From Bradyrhizobium tropiciagri (GTDB lineage Bacteria; Pseudomonadota; Alphaproteobacteria; Rhizobiales; Xanthobacteraceae), in assembly GCF_001189845.1 (NCBI RefSeq), contig NZ_LFLZ01000075.1, forward strand, positions 1 to 42,939: a DNA stretch of 42,939 nt. The letters are read 5' to 3'. Of this stretch, positions 1 to 7,088 are shown piece after piece. The position numbers were made by a program, and so were the translations under genes. Numbering within the stretch: the stretch's first letter is position 1; each line of letters starts with the position of its first letter. The notes beneath the pieces are model-generated. The model worked only from the letters and a program-made list of their open reading frames with translations, searched no databases and had not been told where the DNA came from.

Positions 1-235
1 CCAGCTGCCGATGGCGGTCGGGGTCGACCAGCGCGGCGAGTCCTATGGTCTCCTGATCGACCAGATCGGCGAGGTGCTGCGGCTGCCCGACGACAGCCGC
101 GAGGACAACCCGGTCAACCTCGATCCCCGCATGGCCAAGCTCGCCGGCGGCGTCCACCGCCTCGACGGCCAGCTCATGGTCGTCCTCGATGTCGATCGCG
201 TGCTCGAACTGGTGCCCGATGCCAAAGCGGCCTGA
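1..235 (+). CDS. cheW: CheW chemotaxis coupling protein, C-terminal part
   Basis: The reading frame is open from the window edge (frame of base 2) and ends with TGA at 233-235. The visible 77 or so residues carry the typical CheW C-terminal features: a GLLIDQIGEVLRL-like strand, a conserved DPR, and the closing LDGQLMVVLDVDRVL segment of the SH3-like fold. CheW links chemoreceptors to the CheA kinase at the inner membrane. The start lies outside the window. An internal ATG at 11 is not a plausible start because the fold would lack its N-terminal half. It is followed 64 bp later by cheY, then cheB and cheR, so it is the upstream end of a che operon whose cheA is presumably just outside. Confidence 0.9.
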   Translation, partial: QLPMAVGVDQRGESYGLLIDQIGEVLRLPDDSREDNPVNLDPRMAKLAGGVHRLDGQLMVVLDVDRVLELVPDAKAA

Positions 236-299
236 GACCGGCCGCTGCAATTGAAGAAACTGAAACATCCCACCGGGGATGAGGAAGGTGAGGTCGCAG

Positions 300-665
300 A
301 TGAGAACATGTCTTGTTGTCGATGACTCAAGCGTCATTCGCAAGGTCGCCCGCCGTATCCTGGAAGGGCTCGATTTCACGATCGTCGAGGCTGAGGACGG
401 CGCGAAAGCGCTTGAGGCCTGCAAACGCGCGATGCCCGAGGCCGTGCTACTCGACTGGAACATGCCTGTCATGGACGGCTACGAGTTTCTCGGCAATCTC
501 CGCCGCATGCCCGGCGGCGATCAGCCCAAGGTCGTGTTCTGCACCACCGAGAATGACGTCGCGCATATCGCACGCGCGCTGCATGCCGGTGCCAACGAAT
601 ACATCATGAAGCCGTTCGACCGGGACATCGTCACCGCGAAGTTCCAGGAAGTCGGGCTTATATAA
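300..665 (+). CDS. cheY: CheY-type single-domain response regulator
   Basis: A 121-residue stand-alone receiver domain. It has the acidic pair D8-D9, phospho-acceptor D52 (in LLDWNMP), the switch Thr T82 and the conserved K104 in the MKPF motif. In the cell it carries the phosphoryl signal from CheA to the flagellar motor or acts as a phosphate sink. I choose the ATG at 300 rather than the in-frame ATG at 279, because a purine-rich GAGGAAGGTGAGG stretch lies just before 300 and the protein then begins directly with the first beta strand (MRTCLVVDDSS). It lies between cheW and cheB on the same strand, consistent with one che transcript. Confidence 0.95.
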   Translation: MRTCLVVDDSSVIRKVARRILEGLDFTIVEAEDGAKALEACKRAMPEAVLLDWNMPVMDGYEFLGNLRRMPGGDQPKVVFCTTENDVAHIARALHAGANEYIMKPFDRDIVTAKFQEVGLI

Positions 666-740
666 ATCTACGTTCGATCCGGCGGCAGAAGCCCTCGGCT
701 CAACGGTTGTTGTGCGTCGTGTTGCGTCGCTGGTGAAGTC

Positions 741-1907
741 ATGAGTGTTGCGTTGACAAATACTGCGGTTCCGACATCGACCTGGTCCGACAAGGTGCGG
801 GTGATGGTGGTCGACGATTCCGTGGTGATCCGCGGGATGATCTCGCGCTGGATCGGCGCCGAGCCCGACATGGAGGTGGTGGCCTCGCTGCGCACCGGCC
901 TCGACGCCGTCAACCAGCTCGAGCGCATCAATCCCGACGTCGCGGTGCTCGATATCGAGATGCCCGACCTTGACGGCATCTCGGCGCTGCCGCAGCTGCT
1001 GGCCAAGAAGCGCGATCTCGTCGTCATCATGGCCTCCACGCTGACCCGCCGCAACGCGGAGATCAGCCTGAAGGCGCTCTCGCTCGGTGCGTCCGACTAC
1101 ATTCCGAAGCCGGAGAGCACGCGCGAGGCCACCGCCGCCGAAACCTTCCGCCACGACCTGATCCAGAAGATCCGTCACCTCGGCGCCAAGGCGCGGCGCA
1201 GCATCGTGCACACCACGGCGAGCCCGCCGCTCGCGCCCGGTCACGACAGACCGCGTGCGCCGGCTCCCGCCGCTGCGCCCGCCGCGCCGGCCCAGATCGC
1301 ACGCCGTTCGTTCGGTCTGCTGCAGCCGAAGGTGCTTCTGATCGGGTCCTCCACCGGCGGTCCGCAGGCGCTGATGTCGCTGGTTGCGGAGATCGGACCG
1401 GTGATCGATCGCGTTCCGGTGCTGATCACCCAGCACATGCCGCCGACCTTCACCACCATTCTCGCCGAGCATCTGGCGCGCACCAGCAAGCGGCCGGCGC
1501 ATGAGGGGATCGACGGCGAGAGCATCAAGCCGGGCCAGATCTATCTGGCACCCGGTGGGCGCCATATGCGCATCGTTCGCCACGGTATCGACGCCACCAT
1601 CGCGCTCGACGACGGGCCGCCGGTCAATTTCTGCAAGCCCGCGGTGGACCCGATGTTCACCTCCGCGATCGATGTCTGGCAGGGCAGCATCATGTCGGTG
1701 ATCCTGACCGGCATGGGCTCCGACGGCATGCGCGGGGGCAAGGACATCGTCGCCGCCGGCGGCAGCGTGATCGCCCAGGACGAAGCCACCAGCGTAGTGT
1801 GGGGCATGCCCGGTGCTGCGGTCCATGCCGGAATCTGCGCCGCCGTGCTGCCGCTCAATCAGATCGCACCGAAGCTTGTTCGGGTGTTTGCGGGAGACCG
1901 TTCGTGA
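741..1907 (+). CDS. cheB: CheB protein-glutamate methylesterase/deamidase
   Basis: A 388-residue two-domain protein. The N-terminal receiver domain (about 18-140) has D25-D26 and phospho-acceptor D71. After an Ala/Pro-rich linker (about 158-190), the C-terminal methylesterase has the Ser-His-Asp triad visible as S204 (GSSTGG), H232 (TQHMP) and D328 (GMGSDG). CheB removes methyl groups from receptor glutamates during adaptation, opposing CheR. Its TGA overlaps the GTG start of cheR, so the adaptation pair is probably translationally coupled. Length and motifs are normal for the family. Confidence 0.97.
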   Translation: MSVALTNTAVPTSTWSDKVRVMVVDDSVVIRGMISRWIGAEPDMEVVASLRTGLDAVNQLERINPDVAVLDIEMPDLDGISALPQLLAKKRDLVVIMASTLTRRNAEISLKALSLGASDYIPKPESTREATAAETFRHDLIQKIRHLGAKARRSIVHTTASPPLAPGHDRPRAPAPAAAPAAPAQIARRSFGLLQPKVLLIGSSTGGPQALMSLVAEIGPVIDRVPVLITQHMPPTFTTILAEHLARTSKRPAHEGIDGESIKPGQIYLAPGGRHMRIVRHGIDATIALDDGPPVNFCKPAVDPMFTSAIDVWQGSIMSVILTGMGSDGMRGGKDIVAAGGSVIAQDEATSVVWGMPGAAVHAGICAAVLPLNQIAPKLVRVFAGDRS

Positions 1908-2773
1908 CGCCGCTGGACTACGAGTATCTGCGTAAGCTGCTGAAAGAACGTTCCGGGCTCGATCTGTCGAGCGACAAGCAATATCTCGTCGAGAGCCGCT
2001 TGCTGCCGCTGGCGCGCCGGTCGAACCTTGCCGGGATTGCCGAACTCGTGCTGCGGATCAAGGGCGGCGCCGAGAAGCTGACGTCGGAGGTGGTCGAAGC
2101 GATGACCACCAACGAGACCTTTTTCTTTCGCGACAAGATCCCGTTCGATCATCTGAAGGACGCGGTGCTGCCGGCGCTGGCACAGGCGCGCGCGGCACGC
2201 CGCAGCCTGCGGATCTGGTGCGCGGCATCGTCGACCGGGCAGGAGCCGTATTCGATCGCGATGCTGCTGAAGGAGATGACCGCGCTGTTCGCCGGCTGGC
2301 GCGTCGAGATCATCGCCACCGACCTGTCGCAGGCGGTGCTGGAAAAGTCCAAGGCCGGCCTGTTCAGCCAGTTCGAGGTGCAGCGCGGCCTGCCGATCCA
2401 GCTGCTGGTGAAATACTTCACGCAGCAGGGCGAGCTCTGGCAGCTCAACGCCGACATCCGCGGCATGGTGCAGCACCGGCAGCTCAATCTGCTGCAGGAC
2501 ATCTCGCATCTCGGCACCTTCGACGTGATCTTCTGCCGCAACGTGCTGATCTATTTCGATCAGCAGACCAAGGCGGGCATCTTCGGCAAGATGTCCCGGA
2601 TGCTCGAGCCCGACGGCGTGCTGGCGCTTGGCGCGGCGGAATCGGTGGTCGGCATCACCAACCTGTTCAGGCCCTATCCCGACCGCCGCGGGCTCTACCA
2701 GCCCAGCACCGCCCCGGTCGCGCGCGCCGGTGCCGCGCATGTGCTGAAGGCGGTTGCGTCCGCGGCGCGGTGA
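1904..2773 (+). CDS. cheR: CheR chemotaxis protein methyltransferase
   Basis: A 289-residue SAM-dependent methyltransferase that methylates chemoreceptor glutamates. The N-terminal helical CheR domain begins TPLDYEYLRKLL. The catalytic domain follows, with NETFFFRD, the SAM-binding WCAASSTGQEPYS and IFCRNVLIYFD. I use the GTG at 1904, which overlaps the cheB stop in a GTGA arrangement. An earlier in-frame ATG at 1799 would add 35 residues that match no part of the family and lie inside cheB. It is the last gene of the che operon. The next 175 bp hold only a palindromic repeat. Confidence 0.95.
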   Translation: MTPLDYEYLRKLLKERSGLDLSSDKQYLVESRLLPLARRSNLAGIAELVLRIKGGAEKLTSEVVEAMTTNETFFFRDKIPFDHLKDAVLPALAQARAARRSLRIWCAASSTGQEPYSIAMLLKEMTALFAGWRVEIIATDLSQAVLEKSKAGLFSQFEVQRGLPIQLLVKYFTQQGELWQLNADIRGMVQHRQLNLLQDISHLGTFDVIFCRNVLIYFDQQTKAGIFGKMSRMLEPDGVLALGAAESVVGITNLFRPYPDRRGLYQPSTAPVARAGAAHVLKAVASAAR

Positions 2774-2813
2774 GGGCAAGTCCTCTGCTCTAGAAAATAG
2801 CTTCACTGCTTCC

Positions 2814-2915
2814 CCGTCATCCTGAGGTGCGAGCGAAGCGAGCCTCGAAGGATGCACGGCCACCGGCCGGGCCGTGCATCCTTCGAGACGCGCTACGCGC
2901 TCCTCAGGATGACGG
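2814..2915. repeat. Dispersed palindromic repeat, family B, copy 1
   Basis: A roughly 100-bp imperfect inverted repeat. The outer arms are CCGTCATCCTGAGG and CCTCAGGATGACGG, and inner arms are built on CTCGAAGGATGCACGGCC / GGCCGTGCATCCTTCGAG. It lies between the convergent ends of cheR and the ATP-grasp gene. A second copy is at 41243-41347. From general knowledge, this type of element is common between genes in Bradyrhizobium. It could serve as a bidirectional hairpin terminator here. Confidence 0.85.
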
Positions 2916-2948
2916 TGAGAGAGATGCGTTCGCTTCAATCAGTTCCAG

Positions 2949-4106
2949 CTACAAAATCGCGTGCGGCAGGAAGCGCGAGGTGTTGCCGGTGATCGGATTT
3001 TCGTCTTCGCGGATCGAGAGCCCGCAGGGCGTGTGGTCGACCAGCCAGCTTCCGAGCACCGGATACTGACCGGAAAAATTCGGCAGCGGCGCCAGCGCCT
3101 GGCGGATGAAGCCTTCGGCGCCGTAGGGGCCTTGCTCGGCGACCAGCGTGATGCCGGCGCTGACCAGTTCGACATTGGCACCCTCGCGCGAATAGATCGG
3201 CTTGCGCACGAAGGAGGTGCCGAGCTGCGCCGCCTGCGGGTCGTCGTCGAAATAGGCCGGCAGCAGATTGGGGTGGTTTGGGAACATCTCCCACAACAGC
3301 GGCAGGATGCCCTTGTTGGACAGGATCGCCTTCCACGGCGGCTCGATCCATTGTGTCGGCGCGGAGCTGAGGTTCTTGCCGAACGCGTCGTGAAACATCC
3401 ACTCCCAAGGATAGAGCTTGAAGGCGAGCGCGATCGGGCTTTCGTCGAGGTCGACGAACCGGCCATCATCGCGCAGCCCGATCTCCTCGATGTCGAGCAG
3501 CGTCGTCTTCAGCCCGGCTTGCGCCGCGGTGTCCTCGAGATAGGCGAGCGTGCCGGCGTCCTCGGCATTGCCGGTCAATCCGGTGAGGTGCAGCGGATGG
3601 TTGGCGCCGATGGTCTTCCAGGCCTCGATCAGCCGCTCGTGGATCGAGTTGAACTGGTCGGCGCGCTTCGGGATGATGTTGCGTTGGATCGCCTGTTCGA
3701 GCCAGGTCCATTGAAACACCGCCGCCTCGAAGATCGAGGTCGGCGTGTCGGCATTGTATTCGAGCAGCTTGGCCGGGCCGCTGCCGCTGAATTTGAGGTC
3801 GAGCCGGCCGTAGAGGCTTGGATCCTCGCGGCGCCAGCTCGCCGCGATCAGGTCCCAGAATGCTTCCGGAATCCTGAGCCGGCGCAGATAGCGCTCGTCC
3901 TTGACCGCGCGTCCGGCGAGCTCGAGGCACATCGCATCGATCTCGCCGGTCGGCGCCTCGATATCACGCTCGATCTCGTCGAGCGTGAAGGCGTAGTAGG
4001 CGCGCTCGTCCCAATAGCGTTCACCGTCGATGGTGTGGAACGTGAAGCCGGCGCTTTCGGCGGTCGCCTGCCAATCGTCGCGTTCGGGACATGCGATGCG
4101 TTGCAT
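2949..4106 (-). CDS. Glutathionylspermidine-synthase-like ATP-grasp ligase (YgiC/YjfC family)
   Basis: A 385-residue protein of the GSP_synth preATP-grasp family. Recognisable stretches are the early ERYWDERAYYAF, the central LLEYNADTPTSIFEAAVFQW, FVRKPIYSREGANVEL (nucleotide/Mg region) and a C-terminal GSWLVDHTPCGLSIREDENPIT. It resembles E. coli YgiC/YjfC, which correspond to the synthetase half of Gss. The amidase half is absent. The family is expected to form an amide bond using ATP, but the substrate of the short YgiC/YjfC type is not something I can infer here. It is the last gene of a four-gene minus-strand cluster with DUF350 and YgiB/YjfM-like genes, the same company as in E. coli yjfLMC. 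Confidence 0.9.
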   Translation of the reverse strand: MQRIACPERDDWQATAESAGFTFHTIDGERYWDERAYYAFTLDEIERDIEAPTGEIDAMCLELAGRAVKDERYLRRLRIPEAFWDLIAASWRREDPSLYGRLDLKFSGSGPAKLLEYNADTPTSIFEAAVFQWTWLEQAIQRNIIPKRADQFNSIHERLIEAWKTIGANHPLHLTGLTGNAEDAGTLAYLEDTAAQAGLKTTLLDIEEIGLRDDGRFVDLDESPIALAFKLYPWEWMFHDAFGKNLSSAPTQWIEPPWKAILSNKGILPLLWEMFPNHPNLLPAYFDDDPQAAQLGTSFVRKPIYSREGANVELVSAGITLVAEQGPYGAEGFIRQALAPLPNFSGQYPVLGSWLVDHTPCGLSIREDENPITGNTSRFLPHAIL

Positions 4107-4148
4107 GAAGGGGACCGTGATTGTCAGAAGATGTGTGTCAGCCTCGTG

Positions 4149-4358
4149 TCAGCCGCCATGCGAGAGCTCGCCGCGAGCGAGCGCGCGCGGCGCATCGCCG
4201 AAGCCGCCGGAGGGGTACACTTGCTCGGGCTTGCGCCTTTCTCCGTGCCTCGTATGGTGGTGATGACTGCGGGCGTGACCTGGCGTCAGGCCGATCGACG
4301 CTGCGCCGATCGCGACGCTTCCCATCAATTTCAGCCAGACGCGGCGCGAACGCTTCAT
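4149..4358 (-). CDS. Small exported-looking protein with C-terminal GGFG motif
   Basis: A 69-residue frame with a twin-Arg/Lys N-terminus (MKRSRRVWLK), a hydrophobic stretch of about 17 residues, then a His-rich polar tail (SHHHH). The C-terminal segment SGGFGDAPRALA resembles the end of the neighbouring YgiB/YjfM-like protein (RGGFGSFAHAFG). An AGGGA-like purine stretch precedes the ATG. It sits in the 348-bp gap between that gene and the ATP-grasp gene, on the same strand. I do not recognise a named family. It may be a reduced paralogue of its neighbour. Support is positional plus motif only, so the call is moderate. Confidence 0.5.
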   Translation of the reverse strand: MKRSRRVWLKLMGSVAIGAASIGLTPGHARSHHHHTRHGERRKPEQVYPSGGFGDAPRALARGELSHGG

Positions 4359-4454
4359 CGGCGCGATCCCTGCCGTCTGCGGAGCCGCGCCAAGTTTCCA
4401 TCAGCTCGGATCGCCGGGCAAGTGAAAGCACGTGACGACACGCCAAAGTGCTCA

Positions 4455-4871
4455 TCAGCCACCGCCGAAGCCGAATGCATGCGCGAACGAGCCGAAGCCG
4501 CCGCGGCTCACCGACGAGCTTGACGACGAGCTCGACGAGGATGAGGAGCCGCCGGACGACGAGCTGCCGCTGTAGAAGCTGCTGCGCGACGAGCCGCCGC
4601 CGCTGCTGCCCGATCCGGACGACGAGCTGCGCTGCGTGCAATCGGCGCCGGGTTGCGGGACGGCCGGCGCGGTGACGCCCGGCGGTGTCGGCGGAATCGG
4701 CTGGCAATTCTGCCGTGGCATCAGCGCGTAGGCGCCGCCGCCGACCGCGAGCGTGCCCATCATCAGCAGCGCGACATGGTTGGAGCGCTTGGAGGGCGGA
4801 TCCGGCCGCGGCGGCACCGCCGGCACCACCGGTCGCCGCTTGCCGAATTCCGGGTTGGGTTTGCGCACCAT
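4455..4871 (-). CDS. YgiB/YjfM-like (DUF1190-type) Ser-rich membrane-anchored protein
   Basis: A 138-residue protein: a basic/proline-rich N-terminus, one hydrophobic segment at about 33-51, two Cys (about 56 and 78) flanking a proline-rich stretch, then a long Ser/Gly low-complexity region with a run of about 12 Ser, ending SVSRGGFGSFAHAFGFGGG. The C-terminal RGGFG resembles that of E. coli YgiB, which neighbours the YgiC ligase. The call rests on this motif plus gene order (DUF350 upstream, ATP-grasp ligase downstream), not on full-length similarity. It is 16 bp downstream of the DUF350 gene, so co-transcribed. Function is unknown; probably envelope-located. Confidence 0.7.
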   Translation of the reverse strand: MVRKPNPEFGKRRPVVPAVPPRPDPPSKRSNHVALLMMGTLAVGGGAYALMPRQNCQPIPPTPPGVTAPAVPQPGADCTQRSSSSGSGSSGGGSSRSSFYSGSSSSGGSSSSSSSSSSSSVSRGGFGSFAHAFGFGGG

Positions 4872-4887
4872 GGGTTGGCTCGATGGC

Positions 4888-5292
4888 TCAGTAGATCATG
4901 CAGGCCGCGTTCAGCGCGCCTGCGGCCAGTGAGGACAGCCCGAGCCAGATCGCCGCCGCCATTTCGCCGGAGGCGATCCGCGCCGACAGGTTCGGCACCG
5001 GGATCTTCACGATGTAATAGACGATGATCTGCACGATCAGCGCGATGATGCTCCAGACCAGGCAGTCGATCACATTGGCGGAATGGGCGATCGCGCTGAC
5101 CACCGGCAGCACGAAGCCGAGCAGGCTGAGGCCCAGCGCAATCGCCGCCGCGGAATCGTTGTCGCGGATCAGCTGGAATTCGTCATGCGGCGTGACGCGG
5201 GTGTAGACGAAGAGGTAGGCGACCACGGCGATCAGCGCCGTGCAGAAATAGACCAGGAACGCCGGCAGGCCGGCGAGGGATTGCAGGATCAT
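4888..5292 (-). CDS. DUF350 inner-membrane protein (YjfL-like)
   Basis: A 134-residue, very hydrophobic protein with about four predicted membrane spans (roughly 8-28, 45-68, 72-96 and 110-132) and the DUF350 signature VTPHDEFQLIRDNDSAAAIALGLSLLG. DUF350 proteins occur beside YjfM/YgiB-type and GSP-synthase-like genes in E. coli (yjfL) and many proteobacteria, and the same order is kept here. It is the first gene of the minus-strand cluster. The start is the ATG at 5292; I see no strong Shine-Dalgarno sequence before it. The biochemical role of the family is not established. Confidence 0.85.
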   Translation of the reverse strand: MILQSLAGLPAFLVYFCTALIAVVAYLFVYTRVTPHDEFQLIRDNDSAAAIALGLSLLGFVLPVVSAIAHSANVIDCLVWSIIALIVQIIVYYIVKIPVPNLSARIASGEMAAAIWLGLSSLAAGALNAACMIY

Positions 5293-5611
5293 GTGATGCG
5301 CCCGAACAGCCCTAAAAGCGCGATGAGATCAGGTTAAATCGTCATCGCGCTTTTACTCGTTGTTTGAGCATGATCTTTCCGGAAAACCGCTTCGCACTTT
5401 TCCGGATCATGCTCCAGATGGTCATCCTATAGCTGATTGGTCGCAGTTCGCGAAGCTCAGGTTCGATCCGGCCACCGGCTTGTGCACCGGCGTGCGGACG
5501 GCCGCCGGAAATTGCTGCGCCGGTGTGAGCCGCTTCACAGCGGCCCTTGCGATAGCCGTCTATACGATATGCAACCAGAAGTGCATGTCGCGAATGGGCT
5601 CGGTGATCCCG
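5293..5611. other. Intergenic region between DUF350 operon and cytochrome-sedolisin cluster
   Basis: A divergent intergenic stretch of about 320 bp. It holds one family A palindromic repeat (5366-5414) and otherwise no convincing gene. An open frame begins at 5360 inside the repeat and runs into the next gene, but its first part is translated repeat (FEHDLSGKPLRTF) and is not credible as protein. Promoters for both flanking units should lie here; I cannot pick out clear -35/-10 elements. Confidence 0.6.
5366..5414. repeat. Dispersed palindromic repeat, family A, copy 1
   Basis: An inverted repeat with GAGCATGAT and ATCATGCTC outer arms and inner arms TCCGGAAAA / TTTTCCGGA around CCGCTTCGCAC. 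Two tandem copies in the opposite orientation lie at 19454-19556. This is a recurring intergenic element of Bradyrhizobium-type genomes. Confidence 0.85.
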
Positions 5612-5869
5612 ATGACGACCAGTTTTGGCAACGACATCCTGCCGATGTTTCGACCGGGCGACATCGCCTGCATGGCGCCAAAGGGCGTTCGGCTCGGCGA
5701 CGCCGACTGGATGGGCGACCCGGCCGGCAATGATGACTTTGCCGATCACGCCAATGCACGCCGCGTCTTCGCCGCGCTGTCGTCCGGCTTCATGCCGCCC
5801 GGTCACCGATGGTCCCAGGACTCGCTCGATCTCTATGCGAGCTGGATGGGGGACGGCTTCCATCCTTGA
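5612..5869 (+). CDS. Small conserved-looking protein preceding a cytochrome-like gene
   Basis: An 85-residue protein without signal peptide or CxxCH. The pattern is SFGNDILPMFRPGDIACM at the start, MPPG-x(3)-WSQDSLDLYASWMGDGFHP at the end. It resembles a loosely known group of about 85-100 aa proteins with a PLFRxxDIxHM start and a MPPGxxW...W(M/I)xxGxxP end that look like a c-type cytochrome fold without haem attachment; that comparison is from memory. I prefer the ATG at 5612 (GGTGA five bases upstream, conserved block starts at once); in-frame ATGs at 5585 and 5594 are alternatives. It is 21 bp before the mono-haem protein, so the two are probably co-translated. Confidence 0.65.
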   Translation: MTTSFGNDILPMFRPGDIACMAPKGVRLGDADWMGDPAGNDDFADHANARRVFAALSSGFMPPGHRWSQDSLDLYASWMGDGFHP

Positions 5870-5890
5870 ACCTCAATGTGGAGAGCAAAG

Positions 5891-7078
5891 ATGAGAAGGT
5901 CGATCGACACGCTGCTCGTCTGTGGTCTGTTTGTGCTTCCTGCCGTTCCGGCCGCGGCGCAGTCGCCGCCGAATCTTGCGATGACCGCGCCGGATCAGGT
6001 CGCCTGGCAGCTCTTCATCCAGGCCAATACCCGCGCCGGCGGCAGCAATTCGACGTTCGAGACCTGGGCGAGCGATACCGATCTGTTCCAGCCCAATCCG
6101 CAGTTTCCGGCGGCCGCGACGCCGCCGTCGCTGCGTCCGCCGATCCTGCCGCAGGTGGCGCGCGAAGGCGTGCAGCAGAGCGGCGGATTGCTGCCGGCGC
6201 TGCCGCCGGGCGCAGCGCAAGGGCAGATGGAGGAAACGCGTCACAACAAGGCGACGTTCGACTTCATCGTCCAGAACAACCTCTACAAGCTGTCGGGCGT
6301 GAAGGCCGCATTCGGCAAGACACTGTCGTTCCCGGTCGACTCGATCGAGGTGAAGGGGAATTGGGTGCCGGTCAGCGACATTCCGCAATTCACCGACAAC
6401 AAGGTGACGGCGGCGCAGGCGCCGCAGCTCTATCACGTCAACAGCGCGGCCGGCGTGCAGTACGCCCTGGTCTCGATGCATGTGATCAGCAAGCAGGTGC
6501 CGAACTGGACCTGGGCGACGTTCGAGCACCGCTTCAATCCGGGCCGCTGCGACATCATCGGCTGCCGCGATAATTTCGGCGCGCAGACCGCGTTCGTGCC
6601 GTCGAACCGGACCGCCGGCCAGGGCTATCCGGATTGCGTCAAGACGCCCGCATTGGCGGCGATGCTGTCGGGCGCGGACATCGATCCCGTTTACAGCAAC
6701 TACTGCCTGAAGGGGTCGCAGGTGGATTTCGTCGACAATGTCGGGCTCGACATCAGGGTCGGCAATTCCGTCACCGAGGACGGCTTCGTCGCGACGTCGT
6801 CCTGCATCACCTGCCACGGCCGCGCGGCCTTCAAGGCGGACGGCACGCCGGCGTCGCAGGCCGGATTCCTCTCGTTCGGTCCGAATGGTCCGGTCGCTCC
6901 GCTCGGGCCGCTGCTGCCCGAATGGTACTGGAAGTTCGCGAGCCAGCCGCCGATCTTCGAGGGCAAGCCCGGCCTCACGCGGATCGCGACAGCGGCGGAC
7001 TTCGTGTGGTCGATCCCGTTCTGCGCCTATGACGATACGCAAAGTCCGGTGCAGCCGACGCCATGCGCCGGGAAGTGA
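5891..7078 (+). CDS. Secreted mono-haem c-type cytochrome-like protein
   Basis: A 395-residue protein with a Sec signal peptide (basic MRRS, hydrophobic core, likely cleavage after AAAQ about residue 24) and a single haem c attachment motif C305-I-T-C308-H309. Other features are tryptophan-rich blocks (VAWQLFIQAN, STFETWAS, NWTWATFEHRFNPGRC) and several paired Cys (220, 225, 249, 272, 378, 392). The large N-terminal part matches no cytochrome that I know, so the haem domain is an appendage near the C-terminus. The start at 5891 follows GAGAG; an ATG at 5876 would put extra charged residues ahead of the signal peptide. It lies between the 85-aa protein and an S53 peptidase, 10 bp before the latter. 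Expected location: periplasm. Confidence 0.75.
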   Translation: MRRSIDTLLVCGLFVLPAVPAAAQSPPNLAMTAPDQVAWQLFIQANTRAGGSNSTFETWASDTDLFQPNPQFPAAATPPSLRPPILPQVAREGVQQSGGLLPALPPGAAQGQMEETRHNKATFDFIVQNNLYKLSGVKAAFGKTLSFPVDSIEVKGNWVPVSDIPQFTDNKVTAAQAPQLYHVNSAAGVQYALVSMHVISKQVPNWTWATFEHRFNPGRCDIIGCRDNFGAQTAFVPSNRTAGQGYPDCVKTPALAAMLSGADIDPVYSNYCLKGSQVDFVDNVGLDIRVGNSVTEDGFVATSSCITCHGRAAFKADGTPASQAGFLSFGPNGPVAPLGPLLPEWYWKFASQPPIFEGKPGLTRIATAADFVWSIPFCAYDDTQSPVQPTPCAGK

Positions 7079-7088
7079 GACCGCACTG

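Noticed and set aside
447..1826. Long antisense frame across cheY-cheB (459 codons)
   Set aside because: It is antisense to two well-recognised genes. High-GC codon bias creates such mirror frames; no domain, start signal or sensible composition is seen.
2814..2915. CRISPR-like structure at the palindromic repeats
   Set aside because: The elements are single or double inverted repeats, without regular spacers or cas genes anywhere in the window.
4500..4570. GAC/GAG repeat-like tract as a possible microsatellite element
   Set aside because: It is the coding sequence of the poly-Ser region of the YgiB/YjfM-like protein on the minus strand.
5360..5611. N-terminal extension of the 85-aa protein from 5360
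   Set aside because: The first residues are translation of a family A repeat, and the rest has no conserved pattern. The recognisable protein starts at 5612 or slightly before.
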